Assembly (NCBI GenBank): GCA_964346185.1
Contig: CAYFTR010000001.1
Coordinates: 62,001 to 126,000, forward strand
Direction: 5' to 3'
DNA from: JAAYJS01 sp964346185
GTDB taxonomy: Bacteria; Bacillota; Clostridia; Eubacteriales; Eubacteriaceae
Length of the DNA stretch: 64,000 nt
Part shown: piece by piece, positions 34,952 to 44,527 of the stretch
Layout of the letters: every line of letters starts with the position of its first letter
Numbering within the stretch: position 1 is the first letter of the stretch
Position numbers and translations under genes: made by a program
Notes under the pieces: model-generated
Told to the model about the DNA's origin: nothing
Seen by the model: the letters and a program-made list of their open reading frames with translations, nothing else
Databases searched by the model: none

Positions 34952-35602
34952 TTAATTTTGACCAACAACCTGTGAACAAAAACTATAAGCATGATTTGCT
35001 TGCTCCGCCGTAAGGACAATTGGTTCACCTAATCTGTTAGCAATATCAGCAATTTTCGCCGTGACTTCGACTGTTACAGCAACTTCAAGGCATTTTTCCA
35101 AGTTTTCCCCTACAGCAATTGGACCATGTGCAAACAAATTAACAGCTCTTTTGCCTTTAAGTGTCTCAACAATCCTTCGATAAAATCTTTCATCATATGG
35201 ACCTAGTTCAAGCCCTTTTACTACTGGTACACCTCCACCAACTAGATTACCTTGTGTTGTTGTTACACATGGTATTTCCTTTCCAACGCAAGAGTAAGCC
35301 GTTGCATAGATGGAATGAGTATGGATGACTGAGTGTATATCTTGCCTGCTTTTTAGGATCTCTGCAAACATCTTGGAGGCGACTGAAATTTTACGACGCG
35401 CCTCTATGATGCTAACGTTTTCATCTATAATTACAATGTCTTCCCAGGTCATATTGTCATATTCCATTCCACTGGGCGTTATGCAAATATTGCCAGTATC
35501 AGGATCCCTTGCACAGACAGTTCCGCCTGCCATTACAACTAATTCATATTCAACTAGTTTCTTGGCAGTATTTAAAACCGCCTCTCTCAAGCTCCTTAAC
35601 AT
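34952..35602 (-). CDS. Class II aldolase/adducin-family protein (fuculose-phosphate aldolase-like)
   Basis: 216 residues, first gene behind the sigma-54 promoter. Zn-dependent aldolase/epimerase fold: VVMAGGTVCARDPDTG (substrate loop), SVIHTHSIYATAYS with two zinc histidines, and NLFAHGPIAVGENLEKCLEVA with the third. Family enzymes cleave or epimerise ketose phosphates (fuculose-1-P, ribulose-5-P and similar). The neighbouring PTS implies that its substrate is a phosphorylated sugar or polyol product; an exact substrate cannot be assigned. AAGGAGG before the ATG at 35602. Confidence 0.87.
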   Translation of the reverse strand: MLRSLREAVLNTAKKLVEYELVVMAGGTVCARDPDTGNICITPSGMEYDNMTWEDIVIIDENVSIIEARRKISVASKMFAEILKSRQDIHSVIHTHSIYATAYSCVGKEIPCVTTTQGNLVGGGVPVVKGLELGPYDERFYRRIVETLKGKRAVNLFAHGPIAVGENLEKCLEVAVTVEVTAKIADIANRLGEPIVLTAEQANHAYSFCSQVVGQN

Positions 35603-35647
35603 TTAAACCTCCTTGTAATTTAAGTTTTCCATGTACTTAGAATTATT

Positions 35648-35663
35648 TGCAAGACTTGTGCCA
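35648..35663 (-). promoter_or_regulatory. Sigma-54 (-24/-12) promoter of the PTS-corrinoid operon
   Basis: Minus strand reads TGGCACAAGTCTTGCA, a perfect match to the TGGCAC-N5-TTGCA sigma-54 consensus. It is 46 bp upstream of the aldolase ATG, and the gene encoding a sigma-54 activator lies just upstream, which makes the assignment strong. Confidence 0.9.
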
Positions 35664-36034
35664 AATATTTGGTTTTATTTGTAACCTTGTATTTTCTGTG
35701 TTAGCGCGTACATATATTACATATCATTCCGATTCCATCTTTATATACCAATTTTTCTCCAATTACACCATGTTTAACTAGTTATCATTAGTTATTATTT
35801 GTTGAAAAAGAAAGAACACAGTATTTAACACTTGCCCTTTTTACAAGCATTTAAATTTATTACAATAAAAAAATCGAAAGGGAGATAATTTTACTTTCCC
35901 TTCCAACTTAAAAATGTTACCTACTGATAGAATGCCATAATTAACAAAAATTTATCTATACTCCCATATTTTTTTAATAATCATAGAATGCTATTTAACA
36001 TTATATCCAAATAGTGGAGTTTTCATTTTTTCGC
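35664..36034. other. Spacer between the activator gene and the sigma-54 promoter, with a candidate enhancer site
   Basis: About 370 AT-rich bases. It contains TAACTAGTTA (35775-35784, a perfect 10-bp palindrome) followed directly by TCATTAGTTA (35785-35794), about 112-131 bp upstream of the -24 element. This is where LevR/NtrC-type enhancers usually lie. I found no coding frame here and no T-tailed terminator for the activator gene. Confidence 0.5.
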
Positions 36035-38934
36035 TTAGGCTTTTAATACTTCCAGTAAATCGTTTTTACTTTTTGCCAATCGTATGTTTTTCATCGTGTT
36101 TCTGTTTCTTATAATATTTTTTTGAAAACCTCTTGGTATTTCAGCATCATTATCTTTCATTCCTAAAAGAAATATTACATCGACCTCTACTCGATCCCAT
36201 TGGATTTTTTGTTTTAGTGTTATAATACCAATACCATTTTTTAATACAGTATCAAATTTAGGAGAATGGATCACAGCAATACCTTTTTCATCTCCATCCA
36301 ACATGTCAAACGGCTCTAATTCCATGCGCTCAAGAACTGTTTTATAATATTTTTCGGTAACATAAGCCTCTATAAACATTTGATTACATAGAAAACGGAT
36401 AATTTCTTCTTTATTATTAAATGATTTTTGAACAAACACTATTTTATCATCAAATTCATACCATTTTTTTTCTTTATTTTTTCTATAAATTTTTTTGATT
36501 TCTTCTATTCTGTCCCCTGAAAAAATCTCATCTATTGTGAAAAATGGAATATAATCTATTTTGGGTTTTACAGTTCCAACAATACAAACAATATTGTATT
36601 GTTTTTCAAAGCCTCTAATATATTGTTCCATATTTTCATGCTCAAAGACTCCGAACGTCTCAATCACAATTTGTTCATTTTTGAGTTCTTTTGTCAACCA
36701 ATTTTTTAAAAATAAACCTGTACCTTTTCCTGTTAGACATGTTGTGATTATTAGATACTTCTTTTCATTAAATTCTTGCCTTTTAGAGCATAATTTATTT
36801 TGTTGAATATCTTTTTCATAGCGAAGTTCATCTGCTATTTGATCTAGGTCCGAATCATTTAAAATTGCCCTTCGCAGTGCTTCAATCACTGTTATTGTGT
36901 CGGTTCTATCGAGAGTTCTTGTTGGTATACCCGTCGTTTCCGTTACCATATCACCAAAAGTTGTTAACGAACCCATATCAGCCAGCAAAAGCACACCTTT
37001 TCCTTGATCGATTTTTTTTACTAAGTCTATCGTTCTTTCTAGCGCACTTTCGTGCTTTTCATTCATTGCCATTTCAATATATCTACCATGATCAATACCT
37101 AAAACTTTGTTTGCAACTGCAACCATACCACTTGCAACGCTACCGTGTGAAATAACAATGACGCCTACTTTTCTGTCTTCAATTGTATAGGAATCTCTTA
37201 CAATCATATTCAAATACATCGTGATAAATCCAGCTTCATCAATAGGCATATTAAGCCCCGTTTCAATTTCAATTAACCCCAAAATATCCATTGCAACCAT
37301 AAATTCTCGTGGATATTTTTCTCTAATACTTGTAATTTTGGGATTTTTGATGCTTTTGCCTCTCCTAATCCTCTCCACTGCAGCATTTAGGTGAGCGATT
37401 AAAACATAATAAAGACTATCAATGTTAAGATGATATAACGTTTTAACCATTTTTTTAATTTTTTCTACAATTTCAACGATTTCAACTCCATAAATACCTA
37501 CAAGCTCTTTCATGCTAAGTTTACTTTTGTTCTTTTCTATTTTCTCTACAAATTTTTTTAATTGATTATCAACTTCAGAGCCAATTATATTATTAACTAT
37601 ATCCTGATTCTCATACTTTAATAATAATTCACCGTAACGTCTTTCGATATAGGAGTATATATCATCCAATAAATTGAACTTCGTATTTTCTGCATTTGAA
37701 TTTTTATTAATCTTATTGTTTATAACAATTTCTCCACGACCTATCATTCTCTCTATTACTTGTCTAAAATGTTTTATTTGAAAAAGCCCTTGCTTTACAT
37801 TTTTAGATAAAACTTTTAAAGATATTCTTAGATAATCACTTTCATCAACAATCATATTTAAAAAACTTTTAGCACAAGCAACTTGTATTTCACTCTTTAA
37901 TTGTCCCAGATTTCCAGGACAATCAAAGAGAAGTAAAGCTTTAATCGCTTCGTTCTCAACTACAATTTGTTTTTCAATACGTATAGATTCTCGGTAAAAA
38001 AAGTATTTAATTAAACTGAAGCGTTCTTCTAATGGTCTATCTTTTAATGGGAGTATTTCTATAACCATTGGAATACGACGTCTAAAAGTGCTTAGAAGTG
38101 TTAATTCCGAGTTCTCAGTCGTTGCAGCAATTATTGTTAAGTTAACTGACCTCTCATGACTTGTTTCCCCTAATCTTCTGAATTTACCCTTATCAATTAG
38201 ATAAAACAACTGTTCTTGCCCCTCAGGAGGAAGACGATGAATTTCATCCAAAAATAAAATACTATTGTTAGCTCTTTCTACTAATCCCTCTTTATCGACA
38301 TCTGCCCCTGTAAAAGCTCCTTTTTTATATCCGAATAAATGTGACATTAAAAGCTCCGGATTCTCTGCATAGTCTGCGCAATTAAATACGATAAATTCAG
38401 CTTTTTCATCAAGTAAGTTTTCTTCTTTTGCAAACCGAAACATTAACCCTGCCAAATCACTTTTTCCTACACCAGTTTCTCCTAAAATTAAAGTATGTAA
38501 ACCCATTGGTGGGTACATTATTGCAGCTTTTGCTTGTTTTATAACAGGGGACAAGCTCCCTTGATAACCGACTAAATCAGAAAAAGGGTCTTTTTTGGAA
38601 CTCATGTATATTGCCGTTTCTTTTGATGCAATATTTTCTATTAGTTTTATTTTTTTATTTAATTTTCGAACAACGTAACGGGAAACTACAAAACCTTCTT
38701 CATTGAGTTTTGTTGTTAAACTTCGTTCAGATAAACCTAAATAATTTTCCGGATTTTTTTCAATATGAGTTAAAATATTTTTTTTAGTCGTTCTCTTGAG
38801 TTTTCAATAGAAAGACGTTGCCGCAAAAGTACTATTTGTTCCCGCCCAACATTTAATTTTTCTCCAATTTGTTCATCTGTCAGGGGATTGAAGTAACTCT
38901 CTTTTTTTAAAACTTCTAATAATTTTTTCTCCAT
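36035..38934 (-). pseudogene. LevR-type PTS/sigma-54 activator, split by a frameshift in an A8 tract
   Basis: One base restored gives a 966-residue activator. It starts at ATG 38934 (AGGAGG upstream) with a helix-turn-helix region (NPLTDEQIGEKLNVGREQIV) up to NSRERLKK. There the minus-strand A8 run (plus 38778-38785) needs nine A to continue ILTHIEKNPENYLGLSERSL and on. The rest is open to 36035: AAA+ domain with Walker A GETGVGKS, the sigma-54 contact motif GAFTGA, FLDEIHRLP; then PRD helices; an EIIA-Man-like domain (VIVISHGSVASGMVAVANKV); an EIIB-like part and a second PRD-like end. PTS-dependent phosphorylation would control it. The ATG at 38605 could give a product lacking the DNA-binding part. 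Transcriptional slippage on A8 might still restore some full-length protein. Confidence 0.85.
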
Positions 38935-39370
38935 AGCTCCTCCTAAATCAACCCACATCCAGCTATTAAAGATCATTAACGCAAATTACATGCCAAAACT
39001 TGGTAGGTTTTGTAATGCCAATTGATTAAGATTACTACTTTTTTGCCCATTCAAACCATCATGTTTATTATTTAAACTAATGTGGCATGTTTCGGGTACC
39101 ACACTATATTTGTGATTATGAATTGAACTATATTTTAAACAAACCGTATATTTATTTTTATTGCTGATTCATCATTTTCTCATTTACGATGGAAATACTA
39201 CCAGGACACTTAAAAATTTACATTCGCAAATTATACGATTATATAAAAAAGCCATGTAAAACCCTTTGCGGTACAATGCTTTGAAAAACACACCGAGAGG
39301 CATTACATGGCTCATATACATTTTAAGTTATATTTAATTAGCGATTGTAAGAATCTATTTATCCATTTAC
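38935..39370. other. Spacer upstream of the LevR-type gene
   Basis: About 430 AT-rich bases between the activator start and the alcohol dehydrogenase stop. The dehydrogenase terminator-like element (39246-39312) is the only structure I see. GTGGCATG at about 39091 resembles half of a sigma-54 site, but the -12 TTGCA is absent. Confidence 0.5.
39246..39312 (-). terminator. Probable terminator of the iron-type alcohol dehydrogenase gene
   Basis: On the minus strand AGCCATGTAA (39303-39312) pairs with TTACATGGCT (39250-39259) over a ~43-base loop, followed by T6. The long loop is unusual; it may fold further. Confidence 0.55.
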
Positions 39371-40528
39371 TTAACGCCCGTAATAAATGCTGTCCAACAA
39401 GTCCTTCAATTGCTGTTCCGTCGGCGGTATCGGCGTTGTTTTGGTACAAATATCCTTTATAGCCTGACGAACAATTTCCTCTTTCGATGCTAAATATTCT
39501 TCCTCCACAATGCCGTGTTCCTTTAAACTTACGGGTAATTGCAATTGTTGTTTTAATCCGAGAACATCCGCCAACAGTTTTGCCGTCGCATTGTCGGTTG
39601 TGGTACCGGTTTGTATCACCTCTAAAATTCTGCCGTGGAGACGGTTAACCTCGGGTTTGTTACCGTTAAAAGCAATCACATAAGGCAACACAATGGCATT
39701 GGCAAGACCGTGGGGTAAGTGCCAACGGGCACCGATTGCATGGGCGATACTGTGGGTAATACCCAACCCTGCAGAGTTAAAAGCAATGCCCGCCATACAG
39801 GAGGCAATTTGCATACCGGTCTTGGCGTGAAGATCCGATGCGTCTGTATAAGCATTCGTCAGGTTTTTAAAGACCAATTCGACGGCTTTCAGGGCATATG
39901 CCTCGGAAAAAGGGTTGTTTCCCGTCGATACATAAGCTTCATATCCATGGGTTAATACATCCATACCCGTCGCGGCGGTGGCACCTGCCGGTACACTTTC
40001 AATTAATTTCGGATCTAAAATGGCAATATCGGGCATCATCAAGGTATCGGTTAAGGCAATTTTAGCGTTGTTGTTTTTATCCGTTATCACCGCATAGTCG
40101 GTAACTTCCGAACCGGTACCCGCTGTGGTCGGCAAAGCAATAAACAACGGTTTTTGGATGAGAGCGGGCTCGATAAAAACTTCTTTAAAATGGTAGCAAT
40201 AGTAGATGATAGCTTTGGCGGAGTCAATTGCAGAGCCGCCGCCCAAGGCAATGAGGGCGTCAGGTTTTTCCAGTAATATATGATATAAACCCTTCTCTAC
40301 AATATCGGTAGAAGGGTCCGGCTGTACATCGTCAAATACATGGTAACGGATACCGTTTCGATCCAAAACGTCGGTAATCATTTTCAGCAGACCGAATTTA
40401 ACCATGCCTTCGTCCGTGACAATACAAACCGTACCTAAATTCAGTTCACTTAATTTTTGTATTGAATGAATACCGTAATAAATGGCCGGTTTAACTTGAA
40501 AAAATTTTGTTTGGTTCATCTCGCTCAT
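39371..40528 (-). CDS. Iron-containing alcohol dehydrogenase
   Basis: 385-residue group III (iron-dependent) NAD(P)-dependent alcohol dehydrogenase, as in butanol or 1,3-propanediol dehydrogenases. Cofactor loop LIALGGGSAIDSAK (about 93-106), PTTAGTGSEVT, and the metal-binding histidines in GITHSIAHAIGARWHLPHGL (about 262-281), then LPYVIAFN. Natural substrate unknown; fermentative aldehyde reduction is likely. It is a single gene with its own terminator; TATAAT lies upstream on the minus strand at about 40567-40572. Confidence 0.9.
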   Translation of the reverse strand: MSEMNQTKFFQVKPAIYYGIHSIQKLSELNLGTVCIVTDEGMVKFGLLKMITDVLDRNGIRYHVFDDVQPDPSTDIVEKGLYHILLEKPDALIALGGGSAIDSAKAIIYYCYHFKEVFIEPALIQKPLFIALPTTAGTGSEVTDYAVITDKNNNAKIALTDTLMMPDIAILDPKLIESVPAGATAATGMDVLTHGYEAYVSTGNNPFSEAYALKAVELVFKNLTNAYTDASDLHAKTGMQIASCMAGIAFNSAGLGITHSIAHAIGARWHLPHGLANAIVLPYVIAFNGNKPEVNRLHGRILEVIQTGTTTDNATAKLLADVLGLKQQLQLPVSLKEHGIVEEEYLASKEEIVRQAIKDICTKTTPIPPTEQQLKDLLDSIYYGR

Positions 40529-40754
40529 CTTTACGCCCCCGTCTCTATTATCCTTATATTAAAATTATTATACCCCTTTCAGTACGGATATAAAGCCTTT
40601 CTTCAATAATTCTTTAAACTGGACAAATATCTATCCGTCTTAAACGTCAATAAATGTGTTCTTACCTTTGCGAAAGATTAAAAATTTTACTTTTAAATTT
40701 TTTCTTGTAAATAAATTTTTTTCTTGTAAAATAGATGGGAGATTAGGAGACAAA

Positions 40755-42479
40755 ATGTACAAACAATTTATTCCATACGCAAAAAAATATAAACGCCCCT
40801 CAATTTTGGCCCCTTTATTTATGGTCGGTGAGGTATTGTTGGAGGTTCAAATACCTTTTTTAATGTCCCGTATTGTAGATATCGGCATTGCTCAAAGTCG
40901 TTTGGACTTTGTGGTGCAAAACGGTATTTTTATGATGGTTATTGCCCTGTTTTCCATGACCTGCGGTATTTTATCCGGTCAATTTGCCGCCCGGGGTGCC
41001 GTCGGGTTTTCGACAGAGTTGCGCAAAGGGCTTTTTTACCATGTGCAAAATTTCAGTTTTTCCAACATCGATCGTTACAGCATACCCGGTTTAATTACTC
41101 GCTTAACAACCGATATTACCAATATACAACAAGCCTATATGATGACCATTCGTGTGTTGGTTCGCGGTCCCGTAATGGTAGTCGCCGCCTTTTTTATGGC
41201 GACTATGGTCAGTTCCGAGCTGATTTCGGTCTTTTTGCTGTTTATCCCCGCCATGGTGGTTGCCATTGCCTACATCACTAAAAAATCCTTTCCCCTGTTC
41301 GGCGAAATGCTCAAACACTATGACAGCTTAAACGGAAAGGTTCAGGAAAATCTGAGAAATATTCGCGTCATTAAAAATTTTGTTCGCGAAAGTTATGAAG
41401 AGAAAAAATTTAAAACGGCCAACGACGATTTAATGAACCGATCCGTTCAAGCGGAAAATATTATCATTTTGACCATCCCCTTGGTGATGCTCACCATGAA
41501 CTTAACCATTGTTGCTATTTTATGGTTCGGCGGCAATATGGTTATTTCAGAAACCATGCAAGTCGGCCAACTTATCGGATTTATTGCCTATGTGGCACAA
41601 ATTGTGTTTTCCTTGATGACCATTGCACGTGTCATGGTCTTCTTGGTGATTACCAAGGCTTCTGTCGATCGTGTCGCCGCCGTTTTAAACGAAGTGCCCG
41701 ATATTAACGACACCGATGCCCTTTCGGACAAACGCATCACTAAAGGCGAAATTGTGTTTGAAAATGTCAGCTTCCGATACGATGATAATGCTCCCGTTGC
41801 AACTTTAAACAACATCAACCTGACTGTGGAGGCCGGATCCACCGTTGCCGTTGTCGGTGCCACCGGTTCGTCCAAAACAACCTTAATTCATTTAATACCC
41901 AGACTATACGATGTTACTGACGGTGAAATACGCATAGACGGACTTCCCCTAAAAAACTACACCACGAAAAATTTGCGAAAAGATATTGCCGTCGTATTAC
42001 AAAACAACACCCTGTTTTCCGGTACAATTGCCGATAACCTACGTTGGGGAAATGCCGATGCCGGTACGGAAGATTTAATTGCTGCCGCTAAAATTGCACA
42101 AATCCATGATTTTATTCAGGAGCTCCCCGAAGGCTACCAAACCCTATTGGGACAAGGGGGCGTTAACCTTTCCGGCGGTCAAAAACAAAGATTGTGTATT
42201 GCTCGGGCACTTTTAAAGAAACCTAAAATTCTAATACTCGACGACAGCACCTCCGCTATCGACTCGGGAACCGAAGCCAAAATTCAAAGGGCATTAAAAA
42301 ATATGCCGGCGGAAACAACGGTTCTTATTATTGCACAGCGGATTGCTTCCGTAGCCGAAAGCGATCAAATTATCGTGCTGCATAACGGCGAAGTTGCCGG
42401 CACCGGTACTCACACACAACTATTAGAAGATAATCCTATTTACCGGGAAATTTACAACAGTCAAGGAGGTGCCTTATGA
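40755..42479 (+). CDS. ABC exporter half-transporter, first subunit (TMD-NBD)
   Basis: 574 residues from the ATG at 40755 (TAGGAGA upstream); the longer frame from 40656 lacks a site and family similarity. Type IV exporter with six membrane helices (about 1-310) and an ATPase: Walker A VGATGSSKTT, Q-loop VVLQNNTLFSG, signature LSGGQKQR, Walker B ILILDDSTSAID. Here Walker B ends in Asp-Asp rather than Asp-Glu, so this NBD is the degenerate, non-catalytic half. Walker A also has Ser in place of Gly (GSSKT). It pairs with the following gene (4-bp overlap), as in heterodimeric LmrCD/TM287-288-type exporters. Substrate unknown; drug or lipid export. Confidence 0.92.
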   Translation: MYKQFIPYAKKYKRPSILAPLFMVGEVLLEVQIPFLMSRIVDIGIAQSRLDFVVQNGIFMMVIALFSMTCGILSGQFAARGAVGFSTELRKGLFYHVQNFSFSNIDRYSIPGLITRLTTDITNIQQAYMMTIRVLVRGPVMVVAAFFMATMVSSELISVFLLFIPAMVVAIAYITKKSFPLFGEMLKHYDSLNGKVQENLRNIRVIKNFVRESYEEKKFKTANDDLMNRSVQAENIIILTIPLVMLTMNLTIVAILWFGGNMVISETMQVGQLIGFIAYVAQIVFSLMTIARVMVFLVITKASVDRVAAVLNEVPDINDTDALSDKRITKGEIVFENVSFRYDDNAPVATLNNINLTVEAGSTVAVVGATGSSKTTLIHLIPRLYDVTDGEIRIDGLPLKNYTTKNLRKDIAVVLQNNTLFSGTIADNLRWGNADAGTEDLIAAAKIAQIHDFIQELPEGYQTLLGQGGVNLSGGQKQRLCIARALLKKPKILILDDSTSAIDSGTEAKIQRALKNMPAETTVLIIAQRIASVAESDQIIVLHNGEVAGTGTHTQLLEDNPIYREIYNSQGGAL

Positions 42480-44359
42480 GAAATCAAAAAGCACCTGTCA
42501 AACCGAAAAATGTTCGAAGAACCATGACGGCTCTCGCAGGTTATTTTAAAGACTACCGTCTCCACATGATCGCCATTTTTTTGATGGTTATTACCGCTTC
42601 CGTTCTTACAGTGTACAGCCAATATCTGATAAAGCCCATTATCAACGACGGTATATTGCCTTTAATCGGCACACGCCCAACCTTAACAACCCTGACTCCT
42701 CTTATCAAGCTTATTATTTTAACGGTTGTTCTGCATTTGGTAAGTACCGTTATCACCTACTTACAAAGCCGCATGTTGGTTAAAATAACCCACAGTGTTT
42801 TAAACCGTATTCGTCGGGATATGTTCGGGACGATGCAAAAATTGTCTATCGGCTTTTTTGACACCCGCTCACACGGCGAAATTATGAGTCACTACACCAA
42901 CGACATTGACACCTTAAGGCAAATGCTCAGTATCTCCTTTCCCAATGTTATCAGTACCGGTTTTTCCGTTACCGGTACCTTTATCATGATGGTTTGGTTG
43001 AGTTTGCCTTTAACGGTTATCACCGTTTTGCTTATTTTTATAATGTACGGGATTATAAAATTAATCGGTTCCCGTTCTTCTAAAGGGTTTATCGAGCAAC
43101 AAGCCGCTCTCGGTAAGTTAAACGGCTATATCGAGGAAATGTTGTCGGGACAAAAGGTTATTAAGGTTTTCGGTCACGAAGAAAAGGTTAAAACCGACTT
43201 TAACGACTACAACGAAACGCTACGGGTCGCTTCGACCTACGCTTTGTCCAACGCCAATATTCTGATGCCGATTATGGGCAATTTATCCCACCTGCAATAC
43301 GCAACCACCGCCATGGTCGGTGCCGTTCTCATCTTAAAAAGTATGACGGACATCGGATCGGTTGCCGCATATCTGCAATATACCCGTCAGTTCTCCCAGC
43401 CTATTTCCATGGTGTCTCAGGAAATTAATGTCGTTCTCTCCGCATTGGCGGGGGCAGAAAGAATTTTTGACCTCATGGCACAAAAACCGGAGGTGGACGA
43501 AGGTAACATTGACCTGTGCCATGTTATAGAAAACGAGAACGGTTTTATGGAAACCGACTCTTACAAAGGGCAATGGGCGTGGAAAATTCCGGGTAAAGAC
43601 TGCACACATTTTTATTACAAAAAAGTATCCGGAGATATCCGCTTCTCCAACGTATGCTTTCAATACGTCGAAGACAAACCCATTTTTACCAACGTACAAC
43701 TCCATGCCAAACCGGGACAAAAGATTGCCCTGGTCGGGCATACCGGGGCAGGCAAAACTACGGTCGCCAATTTATTAACCCGCTTTTACGATGTGAACCT
43801 CGGGCAAATTGCTTACGACGGCTTTCATATTCGTAATATAAAAAAATCGGCTTTACGCCGATCGCTGGGAACCGTCCTTCAAGACACCCGTTTATTTGAA
43901 GGCACCATAATGGATAACATTCGTTACGGACGTTTGGACGCAACCGATGACGAGGTCATCCGTGCGGCAATCCTCGCCAATGCCGACACGTTTATCAACC
44001 GTTTGCCCGAGGGCTATCACACACTCTTGGAAACAGACGGCGCCAACCTCAGCCAAGGTCAACGGCAATTGTTGTCCATTGCCCGTGCCGCCATTGCCGA
44101 CCCTCCGGTACTTATTTTAGATGAGGCAACCTCCTCCATCGACACTATGACGGAACGCCATATCCAAGAGGGTATGGACCGTCTGATGACCGGTCGAACC
44201 GTTTTTGTAATTGCCCACCGCTTATCGACAATCTATAATGCCGATCTTATCTTAGTCATTGATAAAGGTAAGGTTGCGGAAAAAGGTACCCACGACAGCC
44301 TGATGGCGGAAAAAGGATTTTACTACAAACTATATACAAAAAATATCGAACTGACTTAA
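42476..44359 (+). CDS. ABC exporter half-transporter, second subunit (TMD-NBD)
   Basis: 627 residues. Six membrane helices (about 20-330), then an ATPase with Walker A VGHTGAGKTT, Q-loop TVLQDTRLFEG, signature and Walker B VLILDEATSSID with the catalytic Glu, and the switch His in IAHRLS. The signature motif is LSQGQRQL rather than LSGGQ, which is typical for the catalytic half of heterodimers. A ~50-residue insertion between TMD and NBD (around residues 335-385, VIENENGFMETDSYKGQW) is longer than usual. ATG overlaps the first subunit's stop by 4 bp. Ends at a strong terminator. Confidence 0.93.
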   Translation: MRNQKAPVKPKNVRRTMTALAGYFKDYRLHMIAIFLMVITASVLTVYSQYLIKPIINDGILPLIGTRPTLTTLTPLIKLIILTVVLHLVSTVITYLQSRMLVKITHSVLNRIRRDMFGTMQKLSIGFFDTRSHGEIMSHYTNDIDTLRQMLSISFPNVISTGFSVTGTFIMMVWLSLPLTVITVLLIFIMYGIIKLIGSRSSKGFIEQQAALGKLNGYIEEMLSGQKVIKVFGHEEKVKTDFNDYNETLRVASTYALSNANILMPIMGNLSHLQYATTAMVGAVLILKSMTDIGSVAAYLQYTRQFSQPISMVSQEINVVLSALAGAERIFDLMAQKPEVDEGNIDLCHVIENENGFMETDSYKGQWAWKIPGKDCTHFYYKKVSGDIRFSNVCFQYVEDKPIFTNVQLHAKPGQKIALVGHTGAGKTTVANLLTRFYDVNLGQIAYDGFHIRNIKKSALRRSLGTVLQDTRLFEGTIMDNIRYGRLDATDDEVIRAAILANADTFINRLPEGYHTLLETDGANLSQGQRQLLSIARAAIADPPVLILDEATSSIDTMTERHIQEGMDRLMTGRTVFVIAHRLSTIYNADLILVIDKGKVAEKGTHDSLMAEKGFYYKLYTKNIELT

Positions 44360-44360
44360 A

Positions 44361-44405
44361 AAAAGCCCCCGAGTTTTCATTCGTTTGAAAGCTCGGGGGC
44401 TTTTG
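44361..44405 (+). terminator. Terminator of the ABC exporter operon
   Basis: AAAAGCCCCCGAG (44361-44373) pairs with CTCGGGGGCTTTT (44392-44404), an 18-base loop, stop codon just before. Confidence 0.9.
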
Positions 44406-44527
44406 TATCGGCAAAATTTTAGGTTGTAAACATCAGAGACGTAAGCTTGTACGATTAAAAATTACAAACATCGGAACATCAAAGTGCCCTCCGCTACAAC
44501 GGTGGATGGGTTAGGATCCTTTTTCTT

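Noticed and set aside
39085..39110. Second sigma-54 promoter upstream of the LevR-type gene
   Set aside because: GTGGCATG is present but the -12 TTGCA at the proper spacing is absent, and it faces away from the gene.
39250..39312. tRNA-like or small RNA gene formed by the 10-bp terminal pairing
   Set aside because: No anticodon or T-arm features, no CCA end, and it lies right after a minus-strand gene with a T-run, so a terminator is simpler.
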